Notes: a model not told the origin generated them from the letters alone. Positions 52,383 through 60,852 are shown, counted from the first letter of the stretch. The stretch: 60,852 nucleotides of DNA from Aureispira sp. CCB-QB1 (GCA_945870185.1 CAMBRK010000022.1:1-60852); one strand, 5' to 3'. Made by a program: numbers and translations.

Positions 52383-53339
52383 TTAAGTGGCTTGTGAAAC
52401 TTGATACCCTATGTATGCGAGATATAAAATGACAAAAATACCACCTTCTACTCTGGTTACCTTATATTTACCCATAAGATAAGAAGAAGCTAACAAAATT
52501 AAACTTGCAAGAATACAGACTATTAAATCTATGTTGGTAATATTTCCTTTAGGAAGTGGAGCTACTATAGAACTTACGCCTAAAACAAAAAATATATTAA
52601 ATATATTACTACCCACAATATTGCCTACTGCAATATCTGAGTTTTTCTTCATAGCAGCCACTACACTTGTTGCTAATTCTGGCAAGGAAGTTCCGATAGC
52701 CACTATGGTAAGCCCTATCACTGCTTGACTCATGCCCATATCTGTGGCTAAAGAGACAGCACTATCTACAAACCACTTTCCTCCTAAAATTAGCAAGGCA
52801 AGGCCTCCTAATATATAGAGTACACATTGTAGTTTACTAAGATTTTTTATTTCTAAATCTTCTTCTTCTCCACTAGATCTTGCTAATTCAACTAAATAGT
52901 ACATAAAAATAGCGAAGAAAGAAAGCAAAATGAAACCATCAGCCATGGATACTACATTTTGTGATTCATTGGCAAGCCATACATCATTGACCATGACAAA
53001 CAACCCCAAAGCCGCTAATAAACTCAGTGGGATTTCTTTCATTACGGTATTGCGCAATACTGTAAGTGGGAAAATTACGGCTGTGACACCCAGAATCAGG
53101 AAGATATTGGCAATATTACTTCCCACAACATTACCTAATGCTATCTCAGCATTGCCAGTATATGCAGAATAGCTACTTATGGCTAACTCCGGTGATGATG
53201 TACCAAAAGCGACAATAGTAAGGCCTATAACTATATTGGGGATATTGTATTTTTTTGCCAATGCAGACGAGCCATCTACCATGAAATTGGCTCCATATAC
53301 TACCATTCCCAATCCCACTAACAAAAAAACTATGCTCAT
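52383..53339 (-). CDS. Calcium/sodium antiporter (YrbG/CaCA family, 318 aa)
   Basis: An inner-membrane exchanger that expels Ca2+ in return for Na+ (or H+). About ten hydrophobic segments in two inverted repeats: the first alpha-repeat reads GTSSPELAISS with GSNIANIFLILG, the second GTSLPELATSV with GSNIFNIFFVLG; their Glu and Asn/Asp residues form the ion site. Length is typical for the family. It lies 12 bases downstream of the PepSY gene and is probably in one operon with it. Confidence 0.93.
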   Translation of the reverse strand: MSIVFLLVGLGMVVYGANFMVDGSSALAKKYNIPNIVIGLTIVAFGTSSPELAISSYSAYTGNAEIALGNVVGSNIANIFLILGVTAVIFPLTVLRNTVMKEIPLSLLAALGLFVMVNDVWLANESQNVVSMADGFILLSFFAIFMYYLVELARSSGEEEDLEIKNLSKLQCVLYILGGLALLILGGKWFVDSAVSLATDMGMSQAVIGLTIVAIGTSLPELATSVVAAMKKNSDIAVGNIVGSNIFNIFFVLGVSSIVAPLPKGNITNIDLIVCILASLILLASSYLMGKYKVTRVEGGIFVILYLAYIGYQVSQAT

Positions 53340-53351
53340 AATATTATTTAT

Positions 53352-53909
53352 TTAGTATCTTTTTAATCGCTTCGGTCCATAGTATAACCAAAATCCAGTA
53401 ATACAAAAAGTCATTAAAGATAAGGACATCAAAGTGGTATAGAAAAGTTTAAAAGATCCCGATTTTATATTCAGTGTCGTATCCACAATACTTCCATCAT
53501 GAAAGTGTTCGATCAAATCAGAATATCTTTTTTCTACCAAAAGCAAATTTCCATTGGTACAATCTATCTGCAGTCCATCATAAGTATTTTTGAACGAAAC
53601 TTTGATGATGCCTTTTGAAGGTCTAACGTCTATTCTGTCAGGTTCAGGATCGCTCAATTTCAGGTTTCCTATAGCATATGTTTGGGCTACTTTAAGCAAA
53701 CTATCTATACTCAACCAATGGGAAGGGTTATCACTAATTCCTTTAACAGTCTCAGCAAGAATGATTCCACCAGAATTTTTTTTCCAACCTAACAAAATTC
53801 CAGTAAAACTTAAGACTAAAATAAAAAAAATGAGACTAATTCCCATTATTTTATGTACCTTCCTAACCAATCTTAAAATTCTGACTTGTCCTTGTCTTGG
53901 ATCCAACAT
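53352..53909 (-). CDS. PepSY-domain membrane protein (185 aa)
   Basis: A small PepSY-associated TM protein. The N-terminal helix (IMGISLIFFILVLSFTGILLGWKK) spans the membrane, a PepSY-like periplasmic part contains KLSDPEPDRIDVRPSKGIIKVSF, and a second helix (LFYTTLMSLSLMTFCITGFWLYYGPKR) lies at the end. Related proteins bring reducing power across the membrane or take part in iron uptake, but this one lacks extra heme ligands that I can see. The start is ATG 53907-53909; a longer TTG frame would include the promoter. First gene of a two-gene operon with the antiporter. Confidence 0.82.
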   Translation of the reverse strand: MLDPRQGQVRILRLVRKVHKIMGISLIFFILVLSFTGILLGWKKNSGGIILAETVKGISDNPSHWLSIDSLLKVAQTYAIGNLKLSDPEPDRIDVRPSKGIIKVSFKNTYDGLQIDCTNGNLLLVEKRYSDLIEHFHDGSIVDTTLNIKSGSFKLFYTTLMSLSLMTFCITGFWLYYGPKRLKRY

Positions 53910-53924
53910 CAATATTTTGTAGTG

Positions 53925-53932
53925 CAAAAGTA
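53925..53932 (-). promoter_or_regulatory. -7 box TACTTTTG of the PepSY-antiporter operon
   Basis: Minus-strand TAnnTTTG match 16 bases upstream of the ATG at 53909; it decides this start against a TTG at 53942. Confidence 0.6.
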
Positions 53933-53983
53933 ATACTTTCAATAAATTATTAAAGCATATTTTTATTTTATCACGTTAAAGTT

Positions 53984-55264
53984 CTAAAATAAGTTTCTAA
54001 GTTCGAATTCTTTTTTGAGAATTTCTGTTCCTCTTTTAATTTTTAATTTCATTTTTTTATTAGCTTTAGCAGAAAGCATTTTATTGATTTTTCTTAATGT
54101 GAACCACTTATAAGACCATCGTCCTATCCCTATGATCTCGTCACCTTCTCTGATATCCGCAACAGCGGCGGGTGAGTTTTCGGCAACATATTTTACATAA
54201 TATTGCCTGAGTGATGGACCGAAAGAAAAAATAGTCAACCCACTTCGGTCGTACTCAAAAGCTTTATTATAATTTTTAGTAGCCTTAAGATATAATTTTT
54301 TGTGGTGGAAATCTAAAATGATGTCGAATCTATCTAACAATAAATTACCCAATAACCCATGTTTAATTAATTTTTCTTCTGAAACAATCACATTGTCTAA
54401 TGACTGAAAACTACAGATCATATTGTGAAATTGGAAATCACCAATTTTCAAACTTTGTATCTTTCCAATGTAGCCTTCAATGTTACCACCAAGTCCTTTG
54501 CCTAGGCTACCTTTGATAAACATTCCTTTGTGCACTAAACCACTATCTACATTGTTGTGGAAGATTGCGGAAATACCAGCACCAGTGTCCAGTAGTAATC
54601 TGGTCTGTATGGCTTGTCCGGGATTAACTTCAGTGGTAGTGGTCAAATAAGGTTTTCGACTGATAACATCTAAATCAAAATTTTGAAAATTTTTATACCG
54701 AGATGGCTCAAAAGATTTGGGTTCAATGACGGTTATAATTTCTTTTCTATAATCTATTTTGATAATTTTATCTCTAAAAAACTCAGCTCCCAATATACCA
54801 TCTATAGAACTCCCTATATACTCTTCTAAAAATAAATAATCTTCTTCTAAGACTATAATGTTCTGCCTAGCAAGAGGTTGATTAGTGACTTGAATAAAAG
54901 TTGCATTACTGACTAGTGCGTATACTTCTTGACTCATATCAGATCCAATTAGCTTGATACGTTTTTGGTAAGGGAGTCGCATGAGTTCTGCAATTTCTTT
55001 CTTAAGCAAAATAGTATTTTCAGCTCCTGTGTCCAAAATAAACTTCAAAGGTAAAAACTTTTGAAAAATGACGTCCAATACAATAAACCCGTTGATATAT
55101 TGAAAGGGAATTTCCGTATGTCCATATTTTGTTTTTTGTACTTCCTTGATGAGTTGAGCATGAGCAGGCTTAAAGTACAGCAAAATGGAGGCCAAGGCCA
55201 AACTTATTTTAAAGCATTGGACGGTAAATATGGAATTAAAATGATGTTCTTGGTATCTAATCAT
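53984..55264 (-). CDS. Retropepsin-like aspartyl protease with PDZ domain (426 aa)
   Basis: An exported protease-fold protein with two aspartyl-protease lobes: DTGAEN near residue 78 (FILDTGAENTILL) and DTGAGIS near residue 220 (RLLLDTGAGISAIF). Each lobe has the usual hydrophobic ILGxx-type partner (GILGAEFF, GLLGNLLL). A C-terminal PDZ domain (about 335-425; NSPAAVADIREGDEIIGIG) could bind peptide C-termini. The N-terminus (FKISLALASILLYFKPAHAQ) is signal-like. The family is common in Bacteroidota; substrates are unknown. Confidence 0.86.
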   Translation of the reverse strand: MIRYQEHHFNSIFTVQCFKISLALASILLYFKPAHAQLIKEVQKTKYGHTEIPFQYINGFIVLDVIFQKFLPLKFILDTGAENTILLKKEIAELMRLPYQKRIKLIGSDMSQEVYALVSNATFIQVTNQPLARQNIIVLEEDYLFLEEYIGSSIDGILGAEFFRDKIIKIDYRKEIITVIEPKSFEPSRYKNFQNFDLDVISRKPYLTTTTEVNPGQAIQTRLLLDTGAGISAIFHNNVDSGLVHKGMFIKGSLGKGLGGNIEGYIGKIQSLKIGDFQFHNMICSFQSLDNVIVSEEKLIKHGLLGNLLLDRFDIILDFHHKKLYLKATKNYNKAFEYDRSGLTIFSFGPSLRQYYVKYVAENSPAAVADIREGDEIIGIGRWSYKWFTLRKINKMLSAKANKKMKLKIKRGTEILKKEFELRNLF

Positions 55265-55293
55265 TTCTTCACTCAGATAATAAAAACCTTATT

Positions 55294-55309
55294 GCTATAA
55301 ATTTATAGC
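55294..55309. promoter_or_regulatory. Perfect 16-bp palindrome in the protease leader
   Basis: GCTATAAATTTATAGC is its own reverse complement. It sits between the -7 box (55320) and the start codon (55264) of the protease gene, about where an RNA hairpin or operator could act. Confidence 0.4.
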
Positions 55310-55319
55310 CAAAGATTAA

Positions 55320-55327
55320 CAAAGATA
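55320..55327 (-). promoter_or_regulatory. -7 box TATCTTTG of the aspartyl protease gene
   Basis: Minus-strand TAnnTTTG match 56 bases upstream of the start at 55264. Confidence 0.55.
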
Positions 55328-55481
55328 CAATTACTTTAATAATTTTATGCAATTATTATGGATTATACCCAACATAAGATGATATGTAGGAATCCAAAAT
55401 CATCATTATAGTTTAAGAACTTATAGTGATTTAACTTTTTTAACATTACATTTTTGATCATTTTAATTGTGAATTCACCAT

Positions 55482-56798
55482 ATGGCAGAACTTAGAAAGG
55501 TATTGAATACAAGAGGATTGACGTTGATTGCAATTGGTGCGTGCATAGGATCAGGAATCTTTGTGACTCCTGCTTCTACCATGCAGTATATACCACATCA
55601 TGGTTATGCGCTACTCGCTTGGTTGTTAGGTGGGCTTGTTGCTTATCTCGGAGCTATGACTTTTTCAGAGTTGGGCTCTACATTTCCCAAAGAAGGTGGT
55701 GTGTATGTTTATTTAAAAAACGCATATGGTGATTTAGCAGGATTTTTATATGGATGGATCATTTTATTGGTTGTCAATACCGGTGCGTTAGCGGCTCTAG
55801 GGTATGCTTTAGCTGATTTTCTAAATTTTTTTTTCACGGTTTCAAAAGATGTAAAATCATTTATTGCTATAGGTGTAATCTGGTTTTTGACACTGATTAA
55901 TGTTTTTGGAGTGAATATAAGTCAGTATTTTGCATCTTTATTTACAGGTCTTAAACTCTTGGCAATAGTCTTTATTATAGGAGTGGGATGGTATCACCTA
56001 CCTTATGCACCGCATGATTTGCATTTTGATCTGACATCACAGATACCTCCAAATTTATGGAGTGGTATGCTACTAGCTTTTGTAGGTGTTTTCTGGTCTA
56101 TGGGTGGCTGGCATCACGCTACATATCTCTCCGGCGAAACATTAGAACCCGAAAAAACTGTTCCAAAATCCATGCTTTATGGTACTTCAGTAGTGACAGT
56201 TGTTTATTTGCTAGTCATATTGTCTTATATGAGCTTATTGCCTATGCAAATAATGGCAAGTAGTGAGCGGGTAGCAGGAGATGCTTTAGCTTCTGTCTTT
56301 ACGTTCGGAGGTCAACTGGTGACTCTGATCATTTGTATCTCTATATTCGGTACCATAGGCATATACACGATGTCAGCTCCACGTATTTATTATGCTATGG
56401 CCAAAGACCGTGTCTTTTTTAGTTTTTTGTCAGATGTTTCAAAGAGATATGGTACCCCTTACAAAGCTATGTTGTTTCAGGCTACTTGGGCTACAGTATT
56501 GATTTTGGCTTGGGGCTCATTTAACAAGATGATTACTTTTGTCACCTTTATGGATATTGTATTTATGGTATTAGCAACAGCGACCATTTTTGTTTTCAGA
56601 AAACGACAGGTACCCAATGCAGGATACAAACTTAAATATTATCCCATCATTCCACTGTTGTATCTGATTGTTACTATCGCATTTGTGATCAATACCTTAG
56701 CACAGCTCAGTGCTGAGTCGTGGGTAGGGATATTGATCTTGATTTTAGGTATTCCTGTATATTATTATTTTAAATCAAAACAACGATTAAGTGATTGA
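55482..56798 (+). CDS. APC-family amino acid permease (438 aa)
   Basis: A cytoplasmic-membrane amino acid transporter with about twelve transmembrane segments. The first segment carries the family signature IGACIGSGIFVTPA, the unwound substrate-binding part of TM1, then GLVAYLGAMTFSELG and the SGETLEPEKTVPKSM cytoplasmic loop, typical of the LAT/YkfD-type branch. Length is normal. The substrate is not predictable. The gene stands alone between the divergent protease gene and rplY; no clear -7 box seen. Confidence 0.9.
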   Translation: MAELRKVLNTRGLTLIAIGACIGSGIFVTPASTMQYIPHHGYALLAWLLGGLVAYLGAMTFSELGSTFPKEGGVYVYLKNAYGDLAGFLYGWIILLVVNTGALAALGYALADFLNFFFTVSKDVKSFIAIGVIWFLTLINVFGVNISQYFASLFTGLKLLAIVFIIGVGWYHLPYAPHDLHFDLTSQIPPNLWSGMLLAFVGVFWSMGGWHHATYLSGETLEPEKTVPKSMLYGTSVVTVVYLLVILSYMSLLPMQIMASSERVAGDALASVFTFGGQLVTLIICISIFGTIGIYTMSAPRIYYAMAKDRVFFSFLSDVSKRYGTPYKAMLFQATWATVLILAWGSFNKMITFVTFMDIVFMVLATATIFVFRKRQVPNAGYKLKYYPIIPLLYLIVTIAFVINTLAQLSAESWVGILILILGIPVYYYFKSKQRLSD

Positions 56799-56953
56799 AA
56801 TATACATTTATATATTTTATAATCAATTATTTACGTAGTTTAATTATTTTTATATAATATGGGTTTATTACTGAAATATATTTTTTAAGTGCTTAATAAG
56901 GTAACAAAAAAATATTTTTTTGTGAAAATTGTGTTTTAAATTACTGAAAGTCT

Positions 56954-56961
56954 TATCTTTG
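56954..56961 (+). promoter_or_regulatory. Promoter of rplY (TTG-N22-TATCTTTG)
   Basis: -7 box TATCTTTG 34 bases before the start, with a -33 TTG at 56929-56931, spaced 22 bases, within the 17-23 range of Bacteroidota promoters. The clearest two-part promoter in the window. Confidence 0.7.
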
Positions 56962-56995
56962 CGGCTCTTTAGAATAAACGTATATTAATTTCACG

Positions 56996-57604
56996 ATGAC
57001 AACGATAGAAGTTCAAGGCACAAAAAGAAGCGAATTTGGAAAAAAAGGAGCTAAACAAGATAGAAATAACGGTAATGTACCTGCTGTAATGTATGGTGGT
57101 GATGAGGTAATTCACTTTAATGTAACACCTGCAAGTGTTAAAAATTTGATTTATACACCTGACTTTAAAATTGCTGATTTAGATATTGACGGTAGTCATT
57201 ACAGAGCAATTATAAAATCTATTCAGTTTCATCCAGTGACTGAACAACTGTTGCACATTGATTTTCTTAGATTGATAGCTAAGACTCCTATAAAAGTAGA
57301 AGTTCCTTTAAGATTTAAAGGTGTTTCTCCAGGCGTAAAATTGGGTGGAAAATTGATCCAACAAGTTAGAAAAATTAAAGTCAAGACTACTCCTGAATAT
57401 TTAGTAGACGAATTGAAAGCTGATATTTCAAAATTAGACTTAGGTCAATCTTTGAGAGTAAAGGAGATTATCGTTCCTACGGGAATAGAAATATTAAACA
57501 GTCCTGCTATTCCAGTTGCTTTGATAGAAATACCAAGAGCATTGAAAGCAGCGGCAGCATTGGCGGCAAAAGAAGTAAAAGGAGCTGCAAAGAAGAAAAA
57601 ATAA
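56996..57604 (+). CDS. rplY: 50S ribosomal protein L25/general stress protein Ctc
   Basis: Binds 5S rRNA in the large subunit. The 202-aa chain is the two-domain Ctc form: an N-terminal L25 domain (TKRSEFGKKGAKQDRNNGNVPAVMYGG, 1-90) and a C-terminal TL5-like beta domain (KVEVPLRFKGVSPGVKLGG...). The end is a lysine/alanine-rich tail (KAAAALAAKEVKGAAKKKK). The pth gene that often follows is absent. A bidirectional terminator follows directly. Confidence 0.95.
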   Translation: MTTIEVQGTKRSEFGKKGAKQDRNNGNVPAVMYGGDEVIHFNVTPASVKNLIYTPDFKIADLDIDGSHYRAIIKSIQFHPVTEQLLHIDFLRLIAKTPIKVEVPLRFKGVSPGVKLGGKLIQQVRKIKVKTTPEYLVDELKADISKLDLGQSLRVKEIIVPTGIEILNSPAIPVALIEIPRALKAAAALAAKEVKGAAKKKK

Positions 57605-57627
57605 TATATCTGCCAAATAATACAAAC

Positions 57628-57661
57628 AAAAGCCTTACTTATTCAAGTAGGGCTTTTTTTA
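57628..57661. terminator. Bidirectional terminator after rplY
   Basis: 12-bp stem AAAGCCTTACTT/AAGTAGGGCTTT (one G-T pair) with a 4-nt loop and a T-run. It also abuts the stop of the convergent nuclease-like gene at 57659. Confidence 0.85.
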
Positions 57662-58129
57662 TAATTGCCAGTTAGGAAAATCAGTATGAAACTCGAATTT
57701 CTTTTCTGTGTGGTTCATGCTTGCTACATAGGTTGATCTTCCATTGCTCACTATTAAGTATGGAGCGTCTATAGCTTGCTGATAAGCTGATATCTGATCA
57801 AAAACTTGCTGTGCTATAGTTACACCATGAGCCTTGCATTCCACTAAGATATGAGCTTTTAAACTTTTACTTAAGACTACGATATCAAAGCGACGCTTCA
57901 TCCCATGCAAATTAAATAATTTTTCAACCTGAATGAGGTTACGCGGAATTTTTTGATCGTAAATAAGCCAAGCGATGATAAGTTGTCTTGTAAATTCTTC
58001 TGGTTGAAAGATGTAAAATCTTTTTCTGATAGGGTCGAAAATGTACTTTTTCTCCTCTGATATTTTGACTCGAAGATGTTCTTTCCATTGGAGCAAATCC
58101 AAAGGTATTTCTTGATTAGATAAACTCAA
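57659..58129 (-). CDS. HsdR N-terminal-type restriction-nuclease-fold protein (156 aa)
   Basis: A small stand-alone PD-(D/E)xK protein of the kind annotated as a type I restriction enzyme R protein N-terminal domain (HSDR_N_2). The catalytic pattern is visible: Asp in KRRFDIVVL (about residue 82), then ILVECKA (E-x-K about 93-97), followed by the Gln in QQVFDQISAYQQAI. There is no helicase domain. In Bacteroidota such genes sit near housekeeping loci and are not part of real restriction systems. Its start overlaps the end of the next gene upstream by 14 bases, so both are co-translated. Confidence 0.85.
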   Translation of the reverse strand: MSLSNQEIPLDLLQWKEHLRVKISEEKKYIFDPIRKRFYIFQPEEFTRQLIIAWLIYDQKIPRNLIQVEKLFNLHGMKRRFDIVVLSKSLKAHILVECKAHGVTIAQQVFDQISAYQQAIDAPYLIVSNGRSTYVASMNHTEKKFEFHTDFPNWQL

Positions 58130-60449
58130 AAATTAATTGTTTTTTTTCAGATTTGTTTTCATTGACTTGAGCATCTTGAATGGTTTGAATTACATGGCTC
58201 AAAGGATTATTATTCAAAAATATCTTTTGACTGCTTACATTGAGCATTTCACACCCATAATGCTCCAGCTGATCTATAATATTTAATTGCTCCAAGATAC
58301 TATCTATATGATCAGGGTGCATTAAGTGATCTTCAGTTAATACAAAAATCCTATTTTCAGCTTCCAAAAGTGCCCCAATAAGCATTTTTAGTGGGTCATC
58401 ATTTGTATAAATTTTCTTTATTCCTAATGGATGGAGCGCAGCTGTAATTTGGGTATTCATTAAGGCAGAAGTATAGGTAAGCAAACATGTATTTTTCATT
58501 AAGTAAACCGTGGGCAAGCTTTGGGTAGACATTAATAAATGCGATATGGTTCTTACCACGCCAAGTCTCTCTGATGTAGCCAATAAATAGTGAGGTTTGT
58601 GGGTTTCATCTTTTAATATCAACCTATAGTCTGGGATAACTTGGTAATCATTTTCATTCCAAAAATAGGTAATACTGTCAAATAATTGCATGATTTCAGT
58701 ATTTACATCTTGTTTGTTAAAAACGACTAAGTGTAAATCTTCTACTTTTTTCATATCCGCAAGATCATCTCCGTCTGTTATGATGATCGGATAGCATTTC
58801 GATAGGAATGACATTTTTTGAGTAAAAATGTATCTCCAGTTCAACTGCTCCTTTTGGTTTTTGTCATTTATAAACTTGTGAAGCCAAGGGTCATTATTTT
58901 TTATTGTTTTTAGAATATCAGTTTTGGTTGCTTGTTTGTCTATTACTGTATTGTAGATCGATTCAGCGATATATTGATTGTATGTGGAGATGTACTGATA
59001 TTTATCTTCTGATGACCAAGCTAAAAAATGTAAATGTTCTGCAGTGATCTGATGATATAAATACCAAGCTTTAATAGTTTCTGGCCATTCACTACTATTG
59101 AAACGTGTCAGAACTGTGATGATTTGTTTTTCTTCATCTTGGAGATGGTCTAGAAAATCGCACCATTGAAAATATTGTATATTATGCTCGATTTCAGATA
59201 AAATACGATCAAATCTACTCACCAGCTCCACTATAAAATCGACTTGTTTTGAAAAACTAAGCGTATTGATCTCGAGTGGTTTAGCTAATATTTTTTGAGC
59301 ATTAATTTGCTCAACTAAGGCAGACAATTCAGTTTCAAGGACAGTAAGAATAGGATGGTCGTTATTGAATCTATTGGCAGACTTGATTATTTCAGGTGAT
59401 GTGGCCTTGAGGTTATACTTAAGTTCTGATAACTGTGCTTTTTGCTTTTCGCAGTATGACACAATATCTGTTTCAAGACTTGGAATGGATAGAGGAGATG
59501 GAGTTAAGCTCTGAAGCTTATTTTCAATTGATTTGCATTTATCAATAATTGACTTTATAAAGCCTTCCTGCTTTGATTGTTTGTTTTGAAAAATGGTGGA
59601 TAAAAAGTTGGCATTACTTTTCTTTGGTTGGGCCTTCCATTGTCCATACTCGAAATCAATGAAGTCAACTTGATATTCTAAATCTTGGATGAGCCTTAGC
59701 TTGTCGGTTAAAAATTCTTCTTCAATATTTTTGGATGCATGGAGAAATCTATCTCTTAAAATAGTAGCAGCTTCTTTCCATGTAAAAATTTCATAAGTGA
59801 TATCATTGAGATCATCTAGTCCAAGCTTAGAAAGATTCAATTCATTTTTCAGCACTCCATACTCTAATGACTCAAATGTGGGTGCATAATAATTCATACC
59901 TTCATAAACAACATCCAAAATGTTTTGAAACGTTGCGTCATTTTTAGGACACAAAGCACTATTCAGGTATCTTGCCATCAGCTTGGCTTTGGGATCAGCT
60001 TCTAGTTGGGCATACTCATCTACGTAATTACGCCAGGTTTTCCCATCTTTTTTGTCACTATATTTCTTTCTAAAAGCCAGACTAGTGGATGATTTTATTC
60101 TTTCATATTCAAAGTGAGATTGTTTATTTACGTCTATGTTCTTTTTTTCATCAATAGTATTTTTTTTAATTTGCTCAATTTCAGAGTGACTTACATTTTC
60201 ATAAATTTTACAGGATAGTAATACGTCACTCATACCTGAAGATTCTAGAAAGTCAGATAATGAAATCCTGGTCTTTTCATCTGGTATGATAAATAAGATA
60301 TTTTTATCTTTTTGTATGCTATCTATGGCCATTAAACCCATAGTTTTAGTCGCATTTTTGGGACAGGTATAAGTCACAGTTTTCAAAGTCTGTGTGCTTT
60401 GGATGACTTTTTTTTGCTCAGAAGATGGTATATGTGCGCTATTTTTCAA
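58116..60449 (-). CDS. Degenerate superfamily 1 helicase-like protein (777 aa)
   Basis: No confident family, but the layout recalls large DUF4011/AAA_11-type helicases: an N-terminal nucleotide-binding-like segment, a long helical insert, a Walker-B-like strand and a helical tail. The P-loop position reads C29-PKNATK-T36 where GPPGTGKT is expected, so the glycines are lost. The Walker B position reads LVVFNKQD (574-581) where LVIFDEAS is expected. It follows SFLSKCYPIII, much like the FPCWIMSP that precedes Walker B in the family. If this reading is right it is a catalytically dead helicase. Start is TTG at 60447-60449, 20 bases after a TATCTTTG box. Confidence 0.6.
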   Translation of the reverse strand: MKNSAHIPSSEQKKVIQSTQTLKTVTYTCPKNATKTMGLMAIDSIQKDKNILFIIPDEKTRISLSDFLESSGMSDVLLSCKIYENVSHSEIEQIKKNTIDEKKNIDVNKQSHFEYERIKSSTSLAFRKKYSDKKDGKTWRNYVDEYAQLEADPKAKLMARYLNSALCPKNDATFQNILDVVYEGMNYYAPTFESLEYGVLKNELNLSKLGLDDLNDITYEIFTWKEAATILRDRFLHASKNIEEEFLTDKLRLIQDLEYQVDFIDFEYGQWKAQPKKSNANFLSTIFQNKQSKQEGFIKSIIDKCKSIENKLQSLTPSPLSIPSLETDIVSYCEKQKAQLSELKYNLKATSPEIIKSANRFNNDHPILTVLETELSALVEQINAQKILAKPLEINTLSFSKQVDFIVELVSRFDRILSEIEHNIQYFQWCDFLDHLQDEEKQIITVLTRFNSSEWPETIKAWYLYHQITAEHLHFLAWSSEDKYQYISTYNQYIAESIYNTVIDKQATKTDILKTIKNNDPWLHKFINDKNQKEQLNWRYIFTQKMSFLSKCYPIIITDGDDLADMKKVEDLHLVVFNKQDVNTEIMQLFDSITYFWNENDYQVIPDYRLILKDETHKPHYLLATSERLGVVRTISHLLMSTQSLPTVYLMKNTCLLTYTSALMNTQITAALHPLGIKKIYTNDDPLKMLIGALLEAENRIFVLTEDHLMHPDHIDSILEQLNIIDQLEHYGCEMLNVSSQKIFLNNNPLSHVIQTIQDAQVNENKSEKKQLIFEFI

Positions 60450-60468
60450 TATCTATACATTAAAAAAA

Positions 60469-60476
60469 CAAAGATA
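60469..60476 (-). promoter_or_regulatory. -7 box TATCTTTG of the helicase-like operon
   Basis: Minus-strand TAnnTTTG match 20 bases upstream of the TTG start. Confidence 0.6.
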
Positions 60477-60852
60477 TAGAAATTTTGAATATATGTAGTT
60501 ATGTCTAATATTATTTAATGTAAATTTTGAGATATTCTCCTTAAATCATGGTGAAAAGACCATTTTGAGTGGTAATAGTTTAAGTTCGATACCAAGTTAT
60601 TCAACTAGATTATCAAGCAGGTTACAAAATGAGTTAGTTTTATGATTTAAGATTATGCAGACCAAACTTCCTATAGATAGGGTCTGCTTGGTGTAATTCA
60701 AGATATTGATTATCAATACAATATGCTTGTATTTGTTGATTTCGATGCACAGGAATTTGCACAATACTCTTAAATCATTTGCACTTCATTTAAACATTTG
60801 CCCTATGCGGGCAGCATTTACTTTTTTTCTTTTTGCTTACCCTTATTACTTT
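60477..60852. other. Intergenic end of window
   Basis: No gene seen in the last 376 bases. A hairpin GCAGACC (60657-60663) / GGTCTGC (60681-60687) with an inner CTAT/ATAG pair may be a terminator for a gene beyond the window. The final 50 bases resemble the start of the repeat-like stretch at 51984. Confidence 0.45.

Noticed and set aside
57659-58129. True type I restriction system
   Set aside because: No HsdM or HsdS gene is present and the R-like protein lacks the helicase motor; the stand-alone HsdR_N-type protein is common in the phylum.

Overview
The window looks like a chromosomal segment of a Bacteroidota bacterium, plausibly of the Saprospiria or a relative. The DNA is AT-rich. Many genes have the phylum-typical -7 promoter box TAnnTTTG a short distance upstream. 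One secreted protein carries a type IX secretion C-terminal signal, and housekeeping genes sit in Bacteroidota-style neighbourhoods (birA / rsfS-ftsH; rpsF-rpsR-rplI; a two-domain FtcD). I cannot fix the genus from sequence alone.

Layout. 0-0.9 kb: a tRNA-Arg(UCG), a small GIY-YIG nuclease gene and a broken second copy of the tRNA 5' half, interrupted by a short palindromic element. 0.9-21.8 kb: mostly core metabolism and housekeeping: glycine decarboxylase, an esterase, alkaline phosphatase, a two-domain M16 protease, phosphoglycerate dehydrogenase, a sulfur-amino-acid group (methionine gamma-lyase-like enzyme with a divergent Lrp regulator, thioredoxin, methionine aminotransferase), HupE-like and YhhN-like membrane proteins, BirA, RsfS, FtsH, an overlapping DUF6922/AbiEii toxin-antitoxin pair, a glutaryl-CoA-dehydrogenase-like enzyme and FolB. 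21.8-41.1 kb: a patchwork of accessory genes: a DUF4143-type ATPase, a secreted protein, a J-motif protein, FtcD, a large secreted metallopeptidase, an AbiEi-like/Fic fusion, an operon of zinc-ribbon protein, NUDIX hydrolase and PLD-nuclease helicase, a frameshifted hydrolase, and a second ATPase. 41.1-60.5 kb: a serine hydrolase, small or unknown proteins, a T9SS cargo protein, an ALDH7-type dehydrogenase, a CcoI/FixI-type copper P-ATPase, the S6-S18-L9 operon, a Ca/Na antiporter with a PepSY protein, an aspartyl protease with PDZ, an amino-acid permease, L25, and an HsdR_N-type nuclease in an operon with what looks like a degenerate helicase.

The most unusual pattern is that three separate single-gene units, each encoding a protein with a built-in DNA-binding-type domain (ATPase at 22.3 kb, Fic at 32.8 kb, ATPase at 39.6 kb), are flanked on BOTH sides by copies of their own promoter/operator DNA. 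In the first unit the flanks are a perfect 70-bp direct repeat containing an imperfect palindrome. In the Fic unit a three-copy motif that includes the gene's own ATG is copied downstream with identical spacing (31 and 41 bp). In the third unit, inverted half-sites with a 52-bp period flank the gene. A fourth array of the same style (54-bp period) at 28.4 kb has no adjacent gene, and the GIY-YIG gene is likewise flanked by tRNA-derived direct repeats. I read these as self-regulated single-gene cassettes that have duplicated or moved with their operators. The repeats are visible in the sequence; the mobility and autoregulation are inference.

Functional links: the ALDH7 enzyme (46.1 kb) and the glutaryl-CoA-dehydrogenase-like enzyme (20.1 kb) fit the saccharopine/aminoadipate route of lysine breakdown. 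GcvP, SerA and FtcD feed one-carbon metabolism. The sulfur-amino-acid genes are adjacent and share a divergent Lrp-type regulator.
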